Notes: generated by a model not told the origin, from the letters alone. 64,000 nt of DNA from Actinokineospora fastidiosa (GCF_014648415.1 NZ_BMRB01000001.1:1364001-1428000); one strand, 5' to 3'; shown: positions 15,298-24,812, numbered from the stretch's first letter. A program made the numbers and translations.

Positions 15298-15971
15298 CCC
15301 CGATCCTGAGCGCGACGGACCTGCGCAAGACCTTCGGCAGCACCCCGGCCCTCGACGGCGCGGGCATGAGCGTGGCGGCGGGCGAGGTCGTCGCCGTCAT
15401 GGGCCCATCCGGCTCGGGCAAGTCGACGCTGCTGCACTGCCTGGCCGGGATCGTCGCGCCGGACTCCGGCTCGGTGGTCTACGCGGGCCGCGAGCTCTCG
15501 GCCATGACGGACAAGGAGCGCAGCGCGCTGCGCCGCGGCGCGTTCGGGTTCGTGTTCCAGTTCGGCCAGCTCGTGCCCGAGCTGTCCTGCCTGGAGAACG
15601 TGGCGCTGCCGATGCGGCTGGGCGGCACCAAGCGCCGCGTCGCCGAGGCGCGGGCCCGGGAGTGGCTGGACCGGCTGGAGGTCGGCGAGGTCGGTGCGAA
15701 GCGGCCCGGCGAGGTCTCCGGCGGGCAGGGCCAGCGCGTGGCCGTCGCGCGGGCGCTGGTCACCGCGCCCAAGGTCGTCTTCGCCGACGAGCCCACCGGC
15801 GCGCTGGACTCGCTCAACGGCGAGCAGGTCATGCGCCTGCTGGTCGAGACGGCGCGGGAGACGGGCGCGGCGATCGTGCTCGTCACCCACGAGGCCAGGG
15901 TGGCCGCGTACTCCGACCGCGAGGTCATCGTGCGCGACGGCCGGACGCGCTCGCCGGAGCTGGTTCCGTGA
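15294..15971 (+). CDS. ABC transporter ATP-binding protein (MacB/LolD type)
   Basis: ATPase subunit of 225 residues. It has Walker A GPSGSGKST, Q-loop FQFGQLVPELS, signature VSGGQGQRVA, Walker B VVFADEPTGALD and H-loop VTHE. This pattern is that of the LolD/MacB/BceA group, which drives mechanotransmission rather than classical import. Start and stop overlap its neighbours by four bases each, so it is translationally coupled with PadR and the permease. The likely role is antibiotic or peptide extrusion. Confidence 0.95.
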   Translation: MTPILSATDLRKTFGSTPALDGAGMSVAAGEVVAVMGPSGSGKSTLLHCLAGIVAPDSGSVVYAGRELSAMTDKERSALRRGAFGFVFQFGQLVPELSCLENVALPMRLGGTKRRVAEARAREWLDRLEVGEVGAKRPGEVSGGQGQRVAVARALVTAPKVVFADEPTGALDSLNGEQVMRLLVETARETGAAIVLVTHEARVAAYSDREVIVRDGRTRSPELVP

Positions 15972-18262
15972 GCGGGTGGCGTTCTGACCTGGCGATCGGG
16001 GTCCGGCTGGCCGTCGGGGGCGGCCGGACCTCCGTCGCCCGGTTCGTGTTGAGCACCATCGGCGTCGGCATCGCCGTCCTGGTGCTGCTGATGGCCGCCT
16101 CGGTCGGGACGATCGCGGGCAACCGCGACGACCGCACGATGGCGCAGTCGCCCGACTCCACGCCGATCGAGGGCGTCGCCCCGACGGAGATGGTCTGGGA
16201 CGGCACGTCCTTCCGCGGCCAGCGGATCGGCGTCAAGCGCCTGCGCGGCACCGGGCCGGACTCGCCGCTGCCCGTGGGCGTGCCGCGCATGCCCGCCGCG
16301 GACGAGATGTACGTGTCCGCGGCGCTCAAGGAGCTGCTGGACAGCCCGGAGTCCGAGCTGCTGCGCCCGAGGTTCCCGCAGCGGGTCGTCGGCGTGCTCC
16401 CGCCCGAGGCGGTCGCCGACCCCTACGACCTGGAGGCCTACACCGGGCTGCGCCAGGACTACGCCGAGGGCGACGTCACCGCCGTCTACAAGTTCGGGGT
16501 GACCTACGACCGGGACCTGCAGCCGGAGTTCCTGCTGCTCCTGCTGCTCGGCGTGGTGGCGCTGCTGGTCCCGGTGTTCATCTTCGTCGCGTCCAGCACC
16601 CGCATCGCGGGCGCCGAACGCGACCGCAGGCTCGCCGCGCTGCGCCTGGTCGGCGGGGACAGCCGCCAGGTCAGGCGGATCGCGGCGGCCGAGACGCTGG
16701 TCAGCGCGCTCGCCGGGCTGGTGGTGGGCGCGGTGGCGTTCCTGCTGCTGCGGCCGGTGGCCGCGAGCGTGCGGCTGATGGGCGTGGGCGTCTACCCCTC
16801 CGACGTCGTGCCGTCGTGGTGGCTGGTCGGCGTGATCGTCGTCGCCGTGCCCGCGCTGGCCGTCCTCACCGCGCAGGCCGCGCTGCGCCGGACGATCATC
16901 GAGCCGCTGGGGGTGGTCCGATTCAGTCGGCCGGTCCGCAGGCGGGTGGTGTGGCGGCTGCTCCTGGTCGCCGCGGGCGCCGCGCTGCTGCTGGTGGAGC
17001 TGGGCGACGAGAACAGCGACATCTGGGCGGTCCGCATCGCCATGGGCACGACGCTGATGCTGGTCGGCGTGCCGGTGCTGCTGCCGGTCGTGGTCGAGCG
17101 CGTGGTCTCCCGGCTGCGCGGCGGCCCGCCGTCGTGGCAGCTCGCGGTGCGCAGGCTCCAGCTGGACAGCGGCACGTCGGCGCGGGTGATCGGCGGCATC
17201 GCGGTCGTGCTGGCGGGCGCGATCGCCCTGCAGGCGCTGCTGTTCTCCCAGGCATCGGCCGTCGGGCTGGGCCAGACCGACCAGCCGGGGCGGACCGGCG
17301 CGGTGACCGAGCCGATGGCCCGCGGCTGGGTCGGGGCCGACGGCGCGGACGAGATCGCCGAGCTGCTCTCGGGCGTCGAGGGCGTCGAGTGGGTGGCCCG
17401 GTTCACCACCGCGGACCTCAGCGCGGACATGAACGAGAACAACGTCCTGGGCGTGGCCATCGCCTCGTGCGCGGACATCGAGCGGGTCTACCGCGTCGCG
17501 GACTGCGCCGACGGCGACGTCTTCACCTGGCCGAACGCGCTCGCCGACCAGGGCTACGCCCCCGGGCAGCGGCTGACGTCGATCGAGTGGACGGAGAACG
17601 GCATGGCCGCGCTCGGGGAGTGGACGCTGCCGACCGAGGTGCGCGAGATCGCCGTGGAGGACAGCATGGGCCGCTCGGAGAACCTGCTCGTGACCCCGGC
17701 CGCCGCCCCGCCCGGCGCCGACGACCGCGGGGTCGGCCTGCGGATCATGATGGACCCGTCCAACCCGGACACCATCGAACACCTCCGCAACGCCACGTTC
17801 GACCTCGTGGGCACCGACTTCTACTTCGACGGCAACATGGGCGCCAACGTCACCGAGGAGCAGGAGACGTTCCTGACCATCCAGCGCGGCCTGCTGATCG
17901 GCTCGCTGTTCACGCTGATGCTGGCCGGGGTGAGCCTGCTGGTGCTGGCCGTCGAGCACATCAGGGAGCGCCGCCGCCCGCTGGCCGTGCTGGCCGCGAG
18001 CGGGGTGCCCACCGGGTCGATCGCCCGGTCCCTGCTGTGGCAGATCGGCGTGCCGATCGGGCTCGGCGTCGTCGTCGCGGTGGCGACCGGGGTCGGCCTG
18101 GCCGCGCTGGTCAACCGGATGACCAACGACCCGCTGCTGGTCGACTGGGCGGGCGTGGGCGTGATGACCGGCGCGGCCGCGGTCCTCGGCGTGCTGGTGT
18201 GCCTGGTGACGCTGCCGTTCCTGCGCAGCGCCACCCGGGTGGAGTCGCTGCGCACGGAGTGA
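15968..18262 (+). CDS. FtsX-like ABC transporter permease
   Basis: Membrane permease of 764 residues with two FtsX/MacB domains. One transmembrane helix sits near residue 30, followed by an extracytoplasmic domain. Clusters of hydrophobic helices lie near residues 180-300 and 340-440, then a second large extracytoplasmic segment, and a C-terminal FtsX unit (about residues 640-750). GTG at 15968 overlaps the ATPase stop by four bases. With PadR and the ATPase it forms a self-regulated exporter or remover of membrane-active compounds. Confidence 0.92.
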   Translation: MSGWRSDLAIGVRLAVGGGRTSVARFVLSTIGVGIAVLVLLMAASVGTIAGNRDDRTMAQSPDSTPIEGVAPTEMVWDGTSFRGQRIGVKRLRGTGPDSPLPVGVPRMPAADEMYVSAALKELLDSPESELLRPRFPQRVVGVLPPEAVADPYDLEAYTGLRQDYAEGDVTAVYKFGVTYDRDLQPEFLLLLLLGVVALLVPVFIFVASSTRIAGAERDRRLAALRLVGGDSRQVRRIAAAETLVSALAGLVVGAVAFLLLRPVAASVRLMGVGVYPSDVVPSWWLVGVIVVAVPALAVLTAQAALRRTIIEPLGVVRFSRPVRRRVVWRLLLVAAGAALLLVELGDENSDIWAVRIAMGTTLMLVGVPVLLPVVVERVVSRLRGGPPSWQLAVRRLQLDSGTSARVIGGIAVVLAGAIALQALLFSQASAVGLGQTDQPGRTGAVTEPMARGWVGADGADEIAELLSGVEGVEWVARFTTADLSADMNENNVLGVAIASCADIERVYRVADCADGDVFTWPNALADQGYAPGQRLTSIEWTENGMAALGEWTLPTEVREIAVEDSMGRSENLLVTPAAAPPGADDRGVGLRIMMDPSNPDTIEHLRNATFDLVGTDFYFDGNMGANVTEEQETFLTIQRGLLIGSLFTLMLAGVSLLVLAVEHIRERRRPLAVLAASGVPTGSIARSLLWQIGVPIGLGVVVAVATGVGLAALVNRMTNDPLLVDWAGVGVMTGAAAVLGVLVCLVTLPFLRSATRVESLRTE

Positions 18263-18263
18263 C

Positions 18264-19184
18264 TCACCCGGCGATGCCCCACGCGGCGGCCATGTGCCAT
18301 GCGGCGCAGACGCCGACGTCGAGCACGTACGCCGCGGCGCGGCCGCACTGGCCCGCCGCGGCGCCCGGGTCCACGGGCTGCCCGTGGCCCATGCCGGTGA
18401 TCGTGTAGGTCTCCACCGCGCTCCCGTACCGGGCGTGCGGGTAGCCGTTCACGGTGTCGGTGCTGGTCGGCGTGGCGGGCACGCCGTGGACGTTCGTCCA
18501 CTGCTCGACGATCTCGCGCAGGTTCGCCGGGGCGACCGTCGTGTCCGCGGTGCCGTGCCAGACGCCGACGACGGGCCACGGCCCGGTGTGCCCGCTCGCC
18601 GCCCGGACCTTGGCGCCCCACTGGGCGGGCGTGAGGTTCTTGCCGGGGTTCATGCAGGAGAACGCCTCGTACAGGGCGACCGCGCAGCCGTACGGGATGC
18701 CCGCGACGATGCCGCCCGCGGCGAACAGCTCCGGATAGGCGGCGAGCATCGCCGAGGTCATCCCGCCGCCCGCCGACAGGCCGGTGACGTGGGCGCGGCG
18801 GGTTCCGGCGTCGGACAGCGCCTTGCGGGTCATCTGGGCGATGGACTCGGCCTCGCCCCACCCCCGCGTGGTGTCGGCGGACTGGAACCAGTTGAAGCAG
18901 CGGTTGCCGTTGTTGATCGCCTGCTGCTGCGGCATCACGACGGTGAAACCCCAGCGCTGGGCCAATTCCGTCCATCCCGAGTTCGTCCCGTACGAGGCGT
19001 CCTGCGTGCACCCGTGCAGCGCGACGACCACCGGCCTGCCCGAGGGCAGACCCGATGGCGTGTAGCGGAACATCTTGAGGTTCCCCGGATTCGTGCCGAA
19101 CCAGGGCACCTCCGTCGCCGCCCGGGCGGGCGCGCCGACCAGGAGCGCCGCCAGGGTCAGGACCACCACTGCCATCGCGCGCAT
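18264..19184 (-). CDS. Secreted PHB depolymerase / esterase family protein
   Basis: Secreted alpha/beta-hydrolase of 306 residues resembling LpqC-type poly(3-hydroxybutyrate) depolymerases. A signal peptide covers about residues 1-22 (ending APARAAT). The oxyanion-region motif is VVALHGCTQ. The nucleophile is Ser137 in GLSAGGGM; DTTVAP and GMGHGQPVD carry the expected acid and histidine. It would cut extracellular PHB or related esters. ATG at 19184 follows AAGGAGG by eight bases. Feruloyl- or acetylxylan-esterase activity is the main alternative. Context with a 3-hydroxybutyrate dehydrogenase favours PHB. Confidence 0.85.
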   Translation of the reverse strand: MRAMAVVVLTLAALLVGAPARAATEVPWFGTNPGNLKMFRYTPSGLPSGRPVVVALHGCTQDASYGTNSGWTELAQRWGFTVVMPQQQAINNGNRCFNWFQSADTTRGWGEAESIAQMTRKALSDAGTRRAHVTGLSAGGGMTSAMLAAYPELFAAGGIVAGIPYGCAVALYEAFSCMNPGKNLTPAQWGAKVRAASGHTGPWPVVGVWHGTADTTVAPANLREIVEQWTNVHGVPATPTSTDTVNGYPHARYGSAVETYTITGMGHGQPVDPGAAAGQCGRAAAYVLDVGVCAAWHMAAAWGIAG

Positions 19185-19199
19185 CCCCACCGCCTCCTT

Positions 19200-19213
19200 G
19201 TGATGCCGATCAC
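19200..19213. promoter_or_regulatory. Small palindrome upstream of the depolymerase gene
   Basis: GTGAT-GCCG-ATCAC begins 15 bases upstream of the depolymerase start, in the region shared with the divergent hydrolase. Possible regulator site. Confidence 0.35.
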
Positions 19214-19246
19214 TCGACGTTAGGCGCGGGGGTCGCGGTGATCCAC

Positions 19247-19259
19247 GGTGCCGGGCACC
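19247..19259. promoter_or_regulatory. Second palindrome between the divergent hydrolase genes
   Basis: GGTGC-CGG-GCACC lies near the middle of the 145-base divergent intergenic region. It may be a binding site for the locus regulator, or chance symmetry in GC-rich DNA. Confidence 0.3.
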
Positions 19260-19329
19260 ACATCGGAGCGCCCGGATGTGTGGACGGCGCTCATGGTCCG
19301 CCCGCCTCGGCCTGCCTACGGTCTGCGCC

Positions 19330-20640
19330 ATGCTCCCTCGTGCCGCGTTGACCGCTGGAGGACTGACTGTCGGACTGCTGGCGTCGCTGACCGTTCCCGC
19401 CGCCGCGGCGAGCGGGTGCGCCGCGCCCCGGGTGCCGGGGGCGGCGGCGCAGAAGGCGGCCTGCCTGGACGACCTCACCACGACGGGCACCGTCGCGTCC
19501 GGACACACCGTCCCCGCGGACTGGGCCGGGCTGACGCCCGCGGCGCTGCCCCGACAGGCCGCGGTGCCGGGGGTGCAGGTGGACGGGTACTTCCCGGACA
19601 CCTCGACCACCAACACCCACCACGGCTGGGACCACGACGCGCAGTTCGTCATCCGGCTGCCCGAGCGGTGGAACGGCGGACTGGTGGTGTCGGGCGCGCC
19701 CGGCGTGCGGCGGCAGTACGCCAACGACCGGGCCATCGCCGACCACGTCCTCGCCCAGGGCTACGCGTTCGCCGCCACCGACAAGGGCAACACCGGCGCC
19801 GCCTTCCACCGCGACGGCAGGCGGCCGGGCGACGCGCTGGTCGAGTGGAACGCCCGCGTCACCCAACTCGCCGTCGCCGCACGGCTCGCCGCCGCCCGCC
19901 ACTACGGCCGTCCCGTCGAGCGGACGCTGATGGCGGGCATCTCCAACGGCGGCTACCTCGTGCGCTGGCAGCTGGAGAACGCGCCCTGGCTCTACGACGG
20001 CGGCATCGACTGGGAAGGGACACTGTGGACGGCCGAGGGGCCGAACCTGTTCACCACCCTGCCGCCCGCGCTGCGCGCGTATCCCGCGGGCGAGCCCACC
20101 GGCTTCCCCTCGGGCACGGAGTTCCTCTGGGACTACCACTACCGCGTCTACTGGGACCTGACCCAGCGCATCTACCGCGAGGAGTTCGACCCGGCCTACG
20201 ACGGCGACCTGGAGGCCGGGATCCCGTTCTGCGCGAGCGGGACGCCCTCCTGCGACGCCGACTACGACTACGCCTCCCGCCCGCGCTCGGTCCACAAGGC
20301 GGTGTCCCGCGTCGCGCTGACCGGCCGCCTCGGCAAGCCGATGATCACCCTGCACGGCGACCTCGACACGCTGCTGCCCATCGGCGACTCCGACACCTAC
20401 GCCGCGATGATCGCCGACGCGGGCCGGGGCCACCTGCACCGCTACCTCCGGATCGAGGGCGGCACCCACGTCGACGGCCTCTACGACGCCTACCCCGACC
20501 GGCTGCGCCCGATCGCCCCCTGCTTCCTGAGCGCGTTCGACGCCATGGAGGCGTGGCTGGACCACGGCGCGGCCCCGCGCTCGGGCACGGTCCCGTTCGA
20601 CCGGCCCGACCCGGCGACGGGCTGCGCGCTCACCGGCTGA
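19330..20640 (+). CDS. Secreted alpha/beta-hydrolase (tannase / 3HB-oligomer hydrolase-like)
   Basis: Secreted esterase of 436 residues. The signal peptide spans residues 1-25 (ALTAGGLTVGLLASLTVPAAAA). The catalytic serine is Ser205 in MAGISNGGY, a GxSxG elbow. Candidate acid and His are in HGDLDTLLP and GGTHVDG near residues 345-385. Cysteines may form disulphides after export. Tannase/feruloyl esterases and 3-hydroxybutyrate oligomer hydrolases have this layout. With the PHB-type genes around it, hydrolysis of 3HB oligomers is an attractive guess. Start ATG at 19330; the longer open frame adds residues before the signal peptide. Confidence 0.78.
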   Translation: MLPRAALTAGGLTVGLLASLTVPAAAASGCAAPRVPGAAAQKAACLDDLTTTGTVASGHTVPADWAGLTPAALPRQAAVPGVQVDGYFPDTSTTNTHHGWDHDAQFVIRLPERWNGGLVVSGAPGVRRQYANDRAIADHVLAQGYAFAATDKGNTGAAFHRDGRRPGDALVEWNARVTQLAVAARLAAARHYGRPVERTLMAGISNGGYLVRWQLENAPWLYDGGIDWEGTLWTAEGPNLFTTLPPALRAYPAGEPTGFPSGTEFLWDYHYRVYWDLTQRIYREEFDPAYDGDLEAGIPFCASGTPSCDADYDYASRPRSVHKAVSRVALTGRLGKPMITLHGDLDTLLPIGDSDTYAAMIADAGRGHLHRYLRIEGGTHVDGLYDAYPDRLRPIAPCFLSAFDAMEAWLDHGAAPRSGTVPFDRPDPATGCALTG

Positions 20641-22498
20641 GCCGGTGCACCCGCAGCGCGAGGTGGATCTCCAGGGCGCGCGCGGGCTCCTGCCAGTCGG
20701 GCCCGAGCAGCGCCCCGATCCGCTCCAGCCGCTGCACCACCGTGTTGACGTGCACGTGCAGGACCTCCTTCGCGCGCGTGAGGTTGGTCCCGCAGGAGAA
20801 GTACGCCTCCAGCGTCCGCACCAGGTCCGTTCCCCTGCGGGCGTCGTAGTCCAGCACGGGGCCGAGGGTGTCGCGCACATACGTCGACAGGTCCGCGCCG
20901 TCGCCGAGCAGCAGGCCGACGAAGCCCAGGTCCGCAGCCGAGCCGCCCTCGCCCGCGCGGCCCAGCGCGATCAGCGACCGCGCGCACCGCGCCGCCGCCG
21001 CGTACGCCTCCGCCAGGCCCGCCGGTCCGCTCGCCGGACCGGCGGCGCCGACCGTCACCGGGCCGTCGGCGCCCAGCTCCCGCGCCATCCGGGCGGCCAG
21101 CGCGCCCGGCGCCGCGTCCCTAGCCAGCACGACGACCTGCTCGGCGTGCACGCCCGCCAGGACTCCGTAGCGCGCCGCCGCCATCGCCAGCCTGCGGCGG
21201 GGGACGTGGTCGGCCGTGGCCACCAGGACCGCGTACGACGCCGTGAGGTCGACCCCGACCCGCCTGCCCCGGTCCACCAGCGCGGCCGGGTTGCGGTCGG
21301 GGGCGGTCAGCAGGTCGGTCAGCAACTCGCCGCGCACCTCGTCCTCGGCAGCGGCGACCGACCGGCGCAGCATCAGCAGCAGCGCGGTCACCACGCCCGC
21401 GCGCTCGAACAGCCGCCGGTCCGCGTCGTCCAGCACCGGACGTCCGGACAGCACCAGGCTGCCCAGCGGTTCCGGGCCCGCGAGCACCGCGCACACCCAG
21501 GAGTCCCCTGTGGACACCGCGCGCCCGGTCCGGCGCGAGGCGGCCACCGCGTCCGCCGACGGGCCCGCGCACTCGCCGACCGCCGCCAGCACCGACCCCG
21601 AGGCGTCGTACACCGCGATCCCGCCGTGCAGCACGTCGGCCACGGCCGCGGCGACCGACGAGAGGTCGCCGCCGCGCAGCACCAGGTCCATCAGCCGGTC
21701 GTGGGCGTCCTCGGCGCGGCGCATCGCCGCGTTGTGCGCGCTGATCGTCTCGTGGGCCCGGTTGAGGTCGGCCAGCGCCAGCCGGGTCTCGTCCAGCAGG
21801 TGGGCGTTGTCGATGGCGATCGCGGCGTGGTCGGCCAGCGAGCTGAGCAGCGCCACCTCCTCGGCGGCGAAGTCGCGCGGCGTGCGGTCGGCGGCGTAGA
21901 GCACGCCGATCACCTTCGACCCCAGCGCCAGCGGCACGCCCAGGATCGCCCGCAGGCCCTCGTCCTTCACCGACGAGTCGATCGGGGAGGTGTGCTTGAA
22001 GCGGCTGTCGGCGAAGTAGTCGCGGGTGGCGTACGGGCGGGCCGTCTGCGCGACCAGCCCGCCCAGCCCTTCGCCCATGCCCAGGGTGACCTGCTGGAAC
22101 AGCGCCGACGCCGAGCCGTCGGTCACCCGCATGTAGGTGATGCCGCTGCGCTCGTCGTTCATGCTCAGGTACGACACGTCGACGCCCAGCAGCATCCGCG
22201 CGCGGTGCACGATCGACCGCAGCACGGCGTCGGTGTCGCGCAGCTGGGCCAGGTCGCTCGCGGTGTCGAACAGCGCGGCCAGCTCGGCCTCGCGCCGCTG
22301 GTGCGCGGCCACCGTCGCGCGCACGCGCAGCGCGTCCTCGGTCGCCCGCTCCAGGGCGGCCAGCTCAGCGCCGTCGACGCCCGCGGCCCGCGCGGCGATC
22401 ACGACCTGCGCGAGCCGGTCCCCGCCCGCGCCGTCGGCCAGCAGCGCCAGCAGCCCGGCCACCGCGCTCTCCACCGCCGCGTCCTCCACGCGTGCCAT
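20630..22498 (-). CDS. GAF-domain, PucR-type (CdaR-like) transcriptional regulator
   Basis: Regulator of 622 residues. A helical N-terminus precedes a GAF sensor domain at about residues 80-230 (AILGVPLALGSKVIGVLYAADR). A short coiled segment, a second sensor-like region and a C-terminal HTH_30 domain follow (TLEAYFSCGTNLTRAKEVLHVHVNTVVQRLERI). This is the PucR/CdaR layout used for catabolic control. ATG at 22496-22498. It lies between the esterase and transporter genes; a strong hairpin separates it from the upstream bdh-transporter unit. It is the probable regulator of the 3-hydroxybutyrate locus. Confidence 0.88.
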   Translation of the reverse strand: MARVEDAAVESAVAGLLALLADGAGGDRLAQVVIAARAAGVDGAELAALERATEDALRVRATVAAHQRREAELAALFDTASDLAQLRDTDAVLRSIVHRARMLLGVDVSYLSMNDERSGITYMRVTDGSASALFQQVTLGMGEGLGGLVAQTARPYATRDYFADSRFKHTSPIDSSVKDEGLRAILGVPLALGSKVIGVLYAADRTPRDFAAEEVALLSSLADHAAIAIDNAHLLDETRLALADLNRAHETISAHNAAMRRAEDAHDRLMDLVLRGGDLSSVAAAVADVLHGGIAVYDASGSVLAAVGECAGPSADAVAASRRTGRAVSTGDSWVCAVLAGPEPLGSLVLSGRPVLDDADRRLFERAGVVTALLLMLRRSVAAAEDEVRGELLTDLLTAPDRNPAALVDRGRRVGVDLTASYAVLVATADHVPRRRLAMAAARYGVLAGVHAEQVVVLARDAAPGALAARMARELGADGPVTVGAAGPASGPAGLAEAYAAAARCARSLIALGRAGEGGSAADLGFVGLLLGDGADLSTYVRDTLGPVLDYDARRGTDLVRTLEAYFSCGTNLTRAKEVLHVHVNTVVQRLERIGALLGPDWQEPARALEIHLALRVHRLSR

Positions 22499-22514
22499 CG
22501 TCGCACCCGCGGCG

Positions 22515-22542
22515 GCGGGCCCCGGGGAATCCCGGGGCCCGC
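22515..22542 (-). terminator. Hairpin between transporter and regulator genes
   Basis: Perfect 12-bp inverted repeat (22515-22526 with 22531-22542) around GAAT, ten bases past the transporter stop and 17 before the regulator's start codon. It likely terminates or attenuates the bdh-transporter message. Confidence 0.65.
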
Positions 22543-22551
22543 GACGGCCGG

Positions 22552-23889
22552 TCACACCACCGGCGCGGTCTGCCTCGGCGCGGCGGGCACGGTGTCGTGC
22601 AGCGACGCGCCGCGGGTCTCCCGCGCCGACAGCACCGCGACCGCGGTGATCGCCGACATCGCCACCACGTACAGCGCCACCGGCAGCGTGCTGTCGAAGC
22701 GCTGGTACAGCGCCGTCGCGATCAGCGGGGCGACCGCGCCCGCCGCGATCGACGACAGCTGCCCGCCGATGGACAGCCCGGTGTAGCGGTACCGCGTCGG
22801 GAACTGCTCGCTGAAGAACGCCGCCTGCGGCCCGTACATCGCCCCGTGCAGCACCAGGCCCACGGTCGCGGCGACGATCGCCAGCCCGGCCGAGCGGGTG
22901 TCCAGCAGCGCGAAGAACGCGAACGACCACACCGCGACCCCGACCGCGCCGATCAGGTACACCGCGCGCCGCCCGATCCGGTCCGACAGCGCGCCCCACA
23001 CCGGGATCGTCAGGAAGTGCACGGCCGAACCGATCAGCACCGCGTTGAGGCCGACAGTGCGGTCCATGTCGAGCCCGGTGGTGACGTAGACGAGGATGAA
23101 CGCGGTGATCACGTAGTACGAGACGTTCTCCGCCATCCGCGCGCCGATGGTGATCAGCACCCGCCGCCAGCCGTGGCGGAAGACCTCGACCACCGGCACG
23201 TGCTTCTCGGTGGCGTCCGCCTTGGCCTGGGCGGCGACGAAGACCGGCGACTCGGTGACCGTCAGCCGGATCCACAGCCCGATGACGACCAGCACGCCGG
23301 AGAGCAGGAACGGCACCCGCCAGCCCCAGGACAGGAACGCCTCGTCGGACTGGGTCGACGACAGGACCGCCAGCACCGCGGTGGCCAGCAGGTTCCCGCC
23401 CGGCGCCCCGCACTGCGGCCAGGACGCCCAGAACCCGCGCCTGCGGTCGTCGCCGTGCTCGGAGACGATCAGCACCGCGCCGCCCCACTCGCCGCCGAGC
23501 GCGAAGCCCTGCACCAGCCGCAGCAGGGTCAGCAGGATCGGCGCCGCCGCGCCGATCGCGGCGTACGTCGGCAGCAGGCCCATCGCGAAGGTCGCCCCGC
23601 CCATCAGCAGCAGGCTTAACACCAACAGCTTCTTGCGGCCGACCTTGTCGCCGAAGTGGCCGAACACCAGGCCGCCGATGGGCCGGGCGAGGAAGCCGAT
23701 GGCGTAGGTGGTGAACGCCAGCAGCGTGCCGGTCAGCGGGTCGGCGGTCGGGAAGAACAGCTTGTTGAACACCAGCGCCGCCGCTGAGGTGTAAAGAAAG
23801 AAGTCGTACCACTCGATCGTGGTGCCGATCAGGCTGGCGCCGACGATCCGCACGAACGACTTGGGCTTCGCTGCCGGGGTCGCTGACAT
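22552..23889 (-). CDS. MFS transporter, metabolite:H+ symporter (MHS) family
   Basis: Twelve-helix importer of 445 residues. MHS-family marks are the N-terminal SLIGTTIEWYDFFLY, FLARPIGGLVFGHFGDKVGRKK after helix 2, and LVQGFALGGEWGGAVLI. The family imports organic acids such as citrate, ketoglutarate and shikimate. With a 3-hydroxybutyrate dehydrogenase directly upstream, uptake of 3-hydroxybutyrate is the best guess. ATG at 23887-23889 is used; an ATG at 23917-23919 overlapping the SDR stop (ATGA) would add ten residues and couple translation. It ends at a strong hairpin. Confidence 0.9.
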   Translation of the reverse strand: MSATPAAKPKSFVRIVGASLIGTTIEWYDFFLYTSAAALVFNKLFFPTADPLTGTLLAFTTYAIGFLARPIGGLVFGHFGDKVGRKKLLVLSLLLMGGATFAMGLLPTYAAIGAAAPILLTLLRLVQGFALGGEWGGAVLIVSEHGDDRRRGFWASWPQCGAPGGNLLATAVLAVLSSTQSDEAFLSWGWRVPFLLSGVLVVIGLWIRLTVTESPVFVAAQAKADATEKHVPVVEVFRHGWRRVLITIGARMAENVSYYVITAFILVYVTTGLDMDRTVGLNAVLIGSAVHFLTIPVWGALSDRIGRRAVYLIGAVGVAVWSFAFFALLDTRSAGLAIVAATVGLVLHGAMYGPQAAFFSEQFPTRYRYTGLSIGGQLSSIAAGAVAPLIATALYQRFDSTLPVALYVVAMSAITAVAVLSARETRGASLHDTVPAAPRQTAPVV

Positions 23890-23915
23890 GGTGTCACCGT
23901 TCTCCTGTTGGGGGT

Positions 23916-24677
23916 TCATGTTGCGGTCCAGCCGCCGTCGACCGGGATGGATGCCCCGGTCAGGTGCGCCGCGTGCGGCCCGCACAGCCACACGACCAGC
24001 GCGGCGACGTCCCCGGCGTCGATGAGCTTCTTCATCGGCGCCCGGTCGAGCAGCACCCGCTCGACGACGTCGGCCGGGTCGATGCCGTGCTCGCGGGACT
24101 GGGCGGCGATCTGGGCGTCGACCAGCGGGGTGCCGACGTAGCCGGGGCTGACGCACACGCTGGTCACCCCGTGCGGGGCGCCCTCGATCGCGGTCACCTT
24201 CGACAGGCCCTCCAGCGCGTGCTTGGCCGCGACGTAGGCGGCCTTGAACGCGCTGGCCCGCAGGCCGTGCACGCTGGAGACGTTGACCACCCGGCCCCAC
24301 CCCCGGGCGTACATGTGCGGCAGCGCCGCGCGGATCAGCAGGAACGGCGCGGTCACCATGACCTGCTGGATCAGCGCGAACCGCTCCGGCGGGAACTCGT
24401 GCAGGGCGGCGACGTGCTGGAGCCCGGCGTTGTTCACCAGGACGTCGACCTCGGCGGGCAGGGCGGCGATCGCGTCGGGGTCGGCGAGGTCGACGACGTG
24501 CGCCCACCCGCCCACCTCCGCGGCCACCGCCTCGGCGCCGGGGCCGTCGCGGTCGACCACGTGCACCTTGGCGCCCGCGGCGGCGAGCGCCCTGGCGCAC
24601 GCCCTGCCGATGCCCCCGGCCCCGCCGGTCACCAACGCGGTGCGTCCGTCGAGCGTGTGATGCGGACCACTGGTCAT
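23916..24677 (-). CDS. bdhA: 3-hydroxybutyrate dehydrogenase (SDR family)
   Basis: NAD-dependent SDR of 253 residues, oxidising (R)-3-hydroxybutyrate to acetoacetate. It has TGGAGGIG, the NNAGLQHVA motif highly typical of BdhA, the catalytic SS...Y-x3-K in NVSSVHGLRASAFKAAYVAAK, and SPGYVGTPLVDAQI. The Gln and His near NNAGLQH and the following EFP help bind the substrate carboxylate in characterised enzymes. It is the first gene of a unit with the MHS transporter. Start at 24677, with about 190 bases to the divergent zinc-ribbon gene. Confidence 0.9.
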   Translation of the reverse strand: MTSGPHHTLDGRTALVTGGAGGIGRACARALAAAGAKVHVVDRDGPGAEAVAAEVGGWAHVVDLADPDAIAALPAEVDVLVNNAGLQHVAALHEFPPERFALIQQVMVTAPFLLIRAALPHMYARGWGRVVNVSSVHGLRASAFKAAYVAAKHALEGLSKVTAIEGAPHGVTSVCVSPGYVGTPLVDAQIAAQSREHGIDPADVVERVLLDRAPMKKLIDAGDVAALVVWLCGPHAAHLTGASIPVDGGWTAT

Positions 24678-24812
24678 GGCCGGAAACGGTAGGCTGGGCG
24701 GGTCCGACCAACCATGTGTCGGCCACCCACACCTGACGGCGTGGCAGTGGTGATCGCGACCATGTCGGGAACCGCGTGCGGGTGCCGTGGCGTTGAACGG
24801 CTGAGTGATCTG

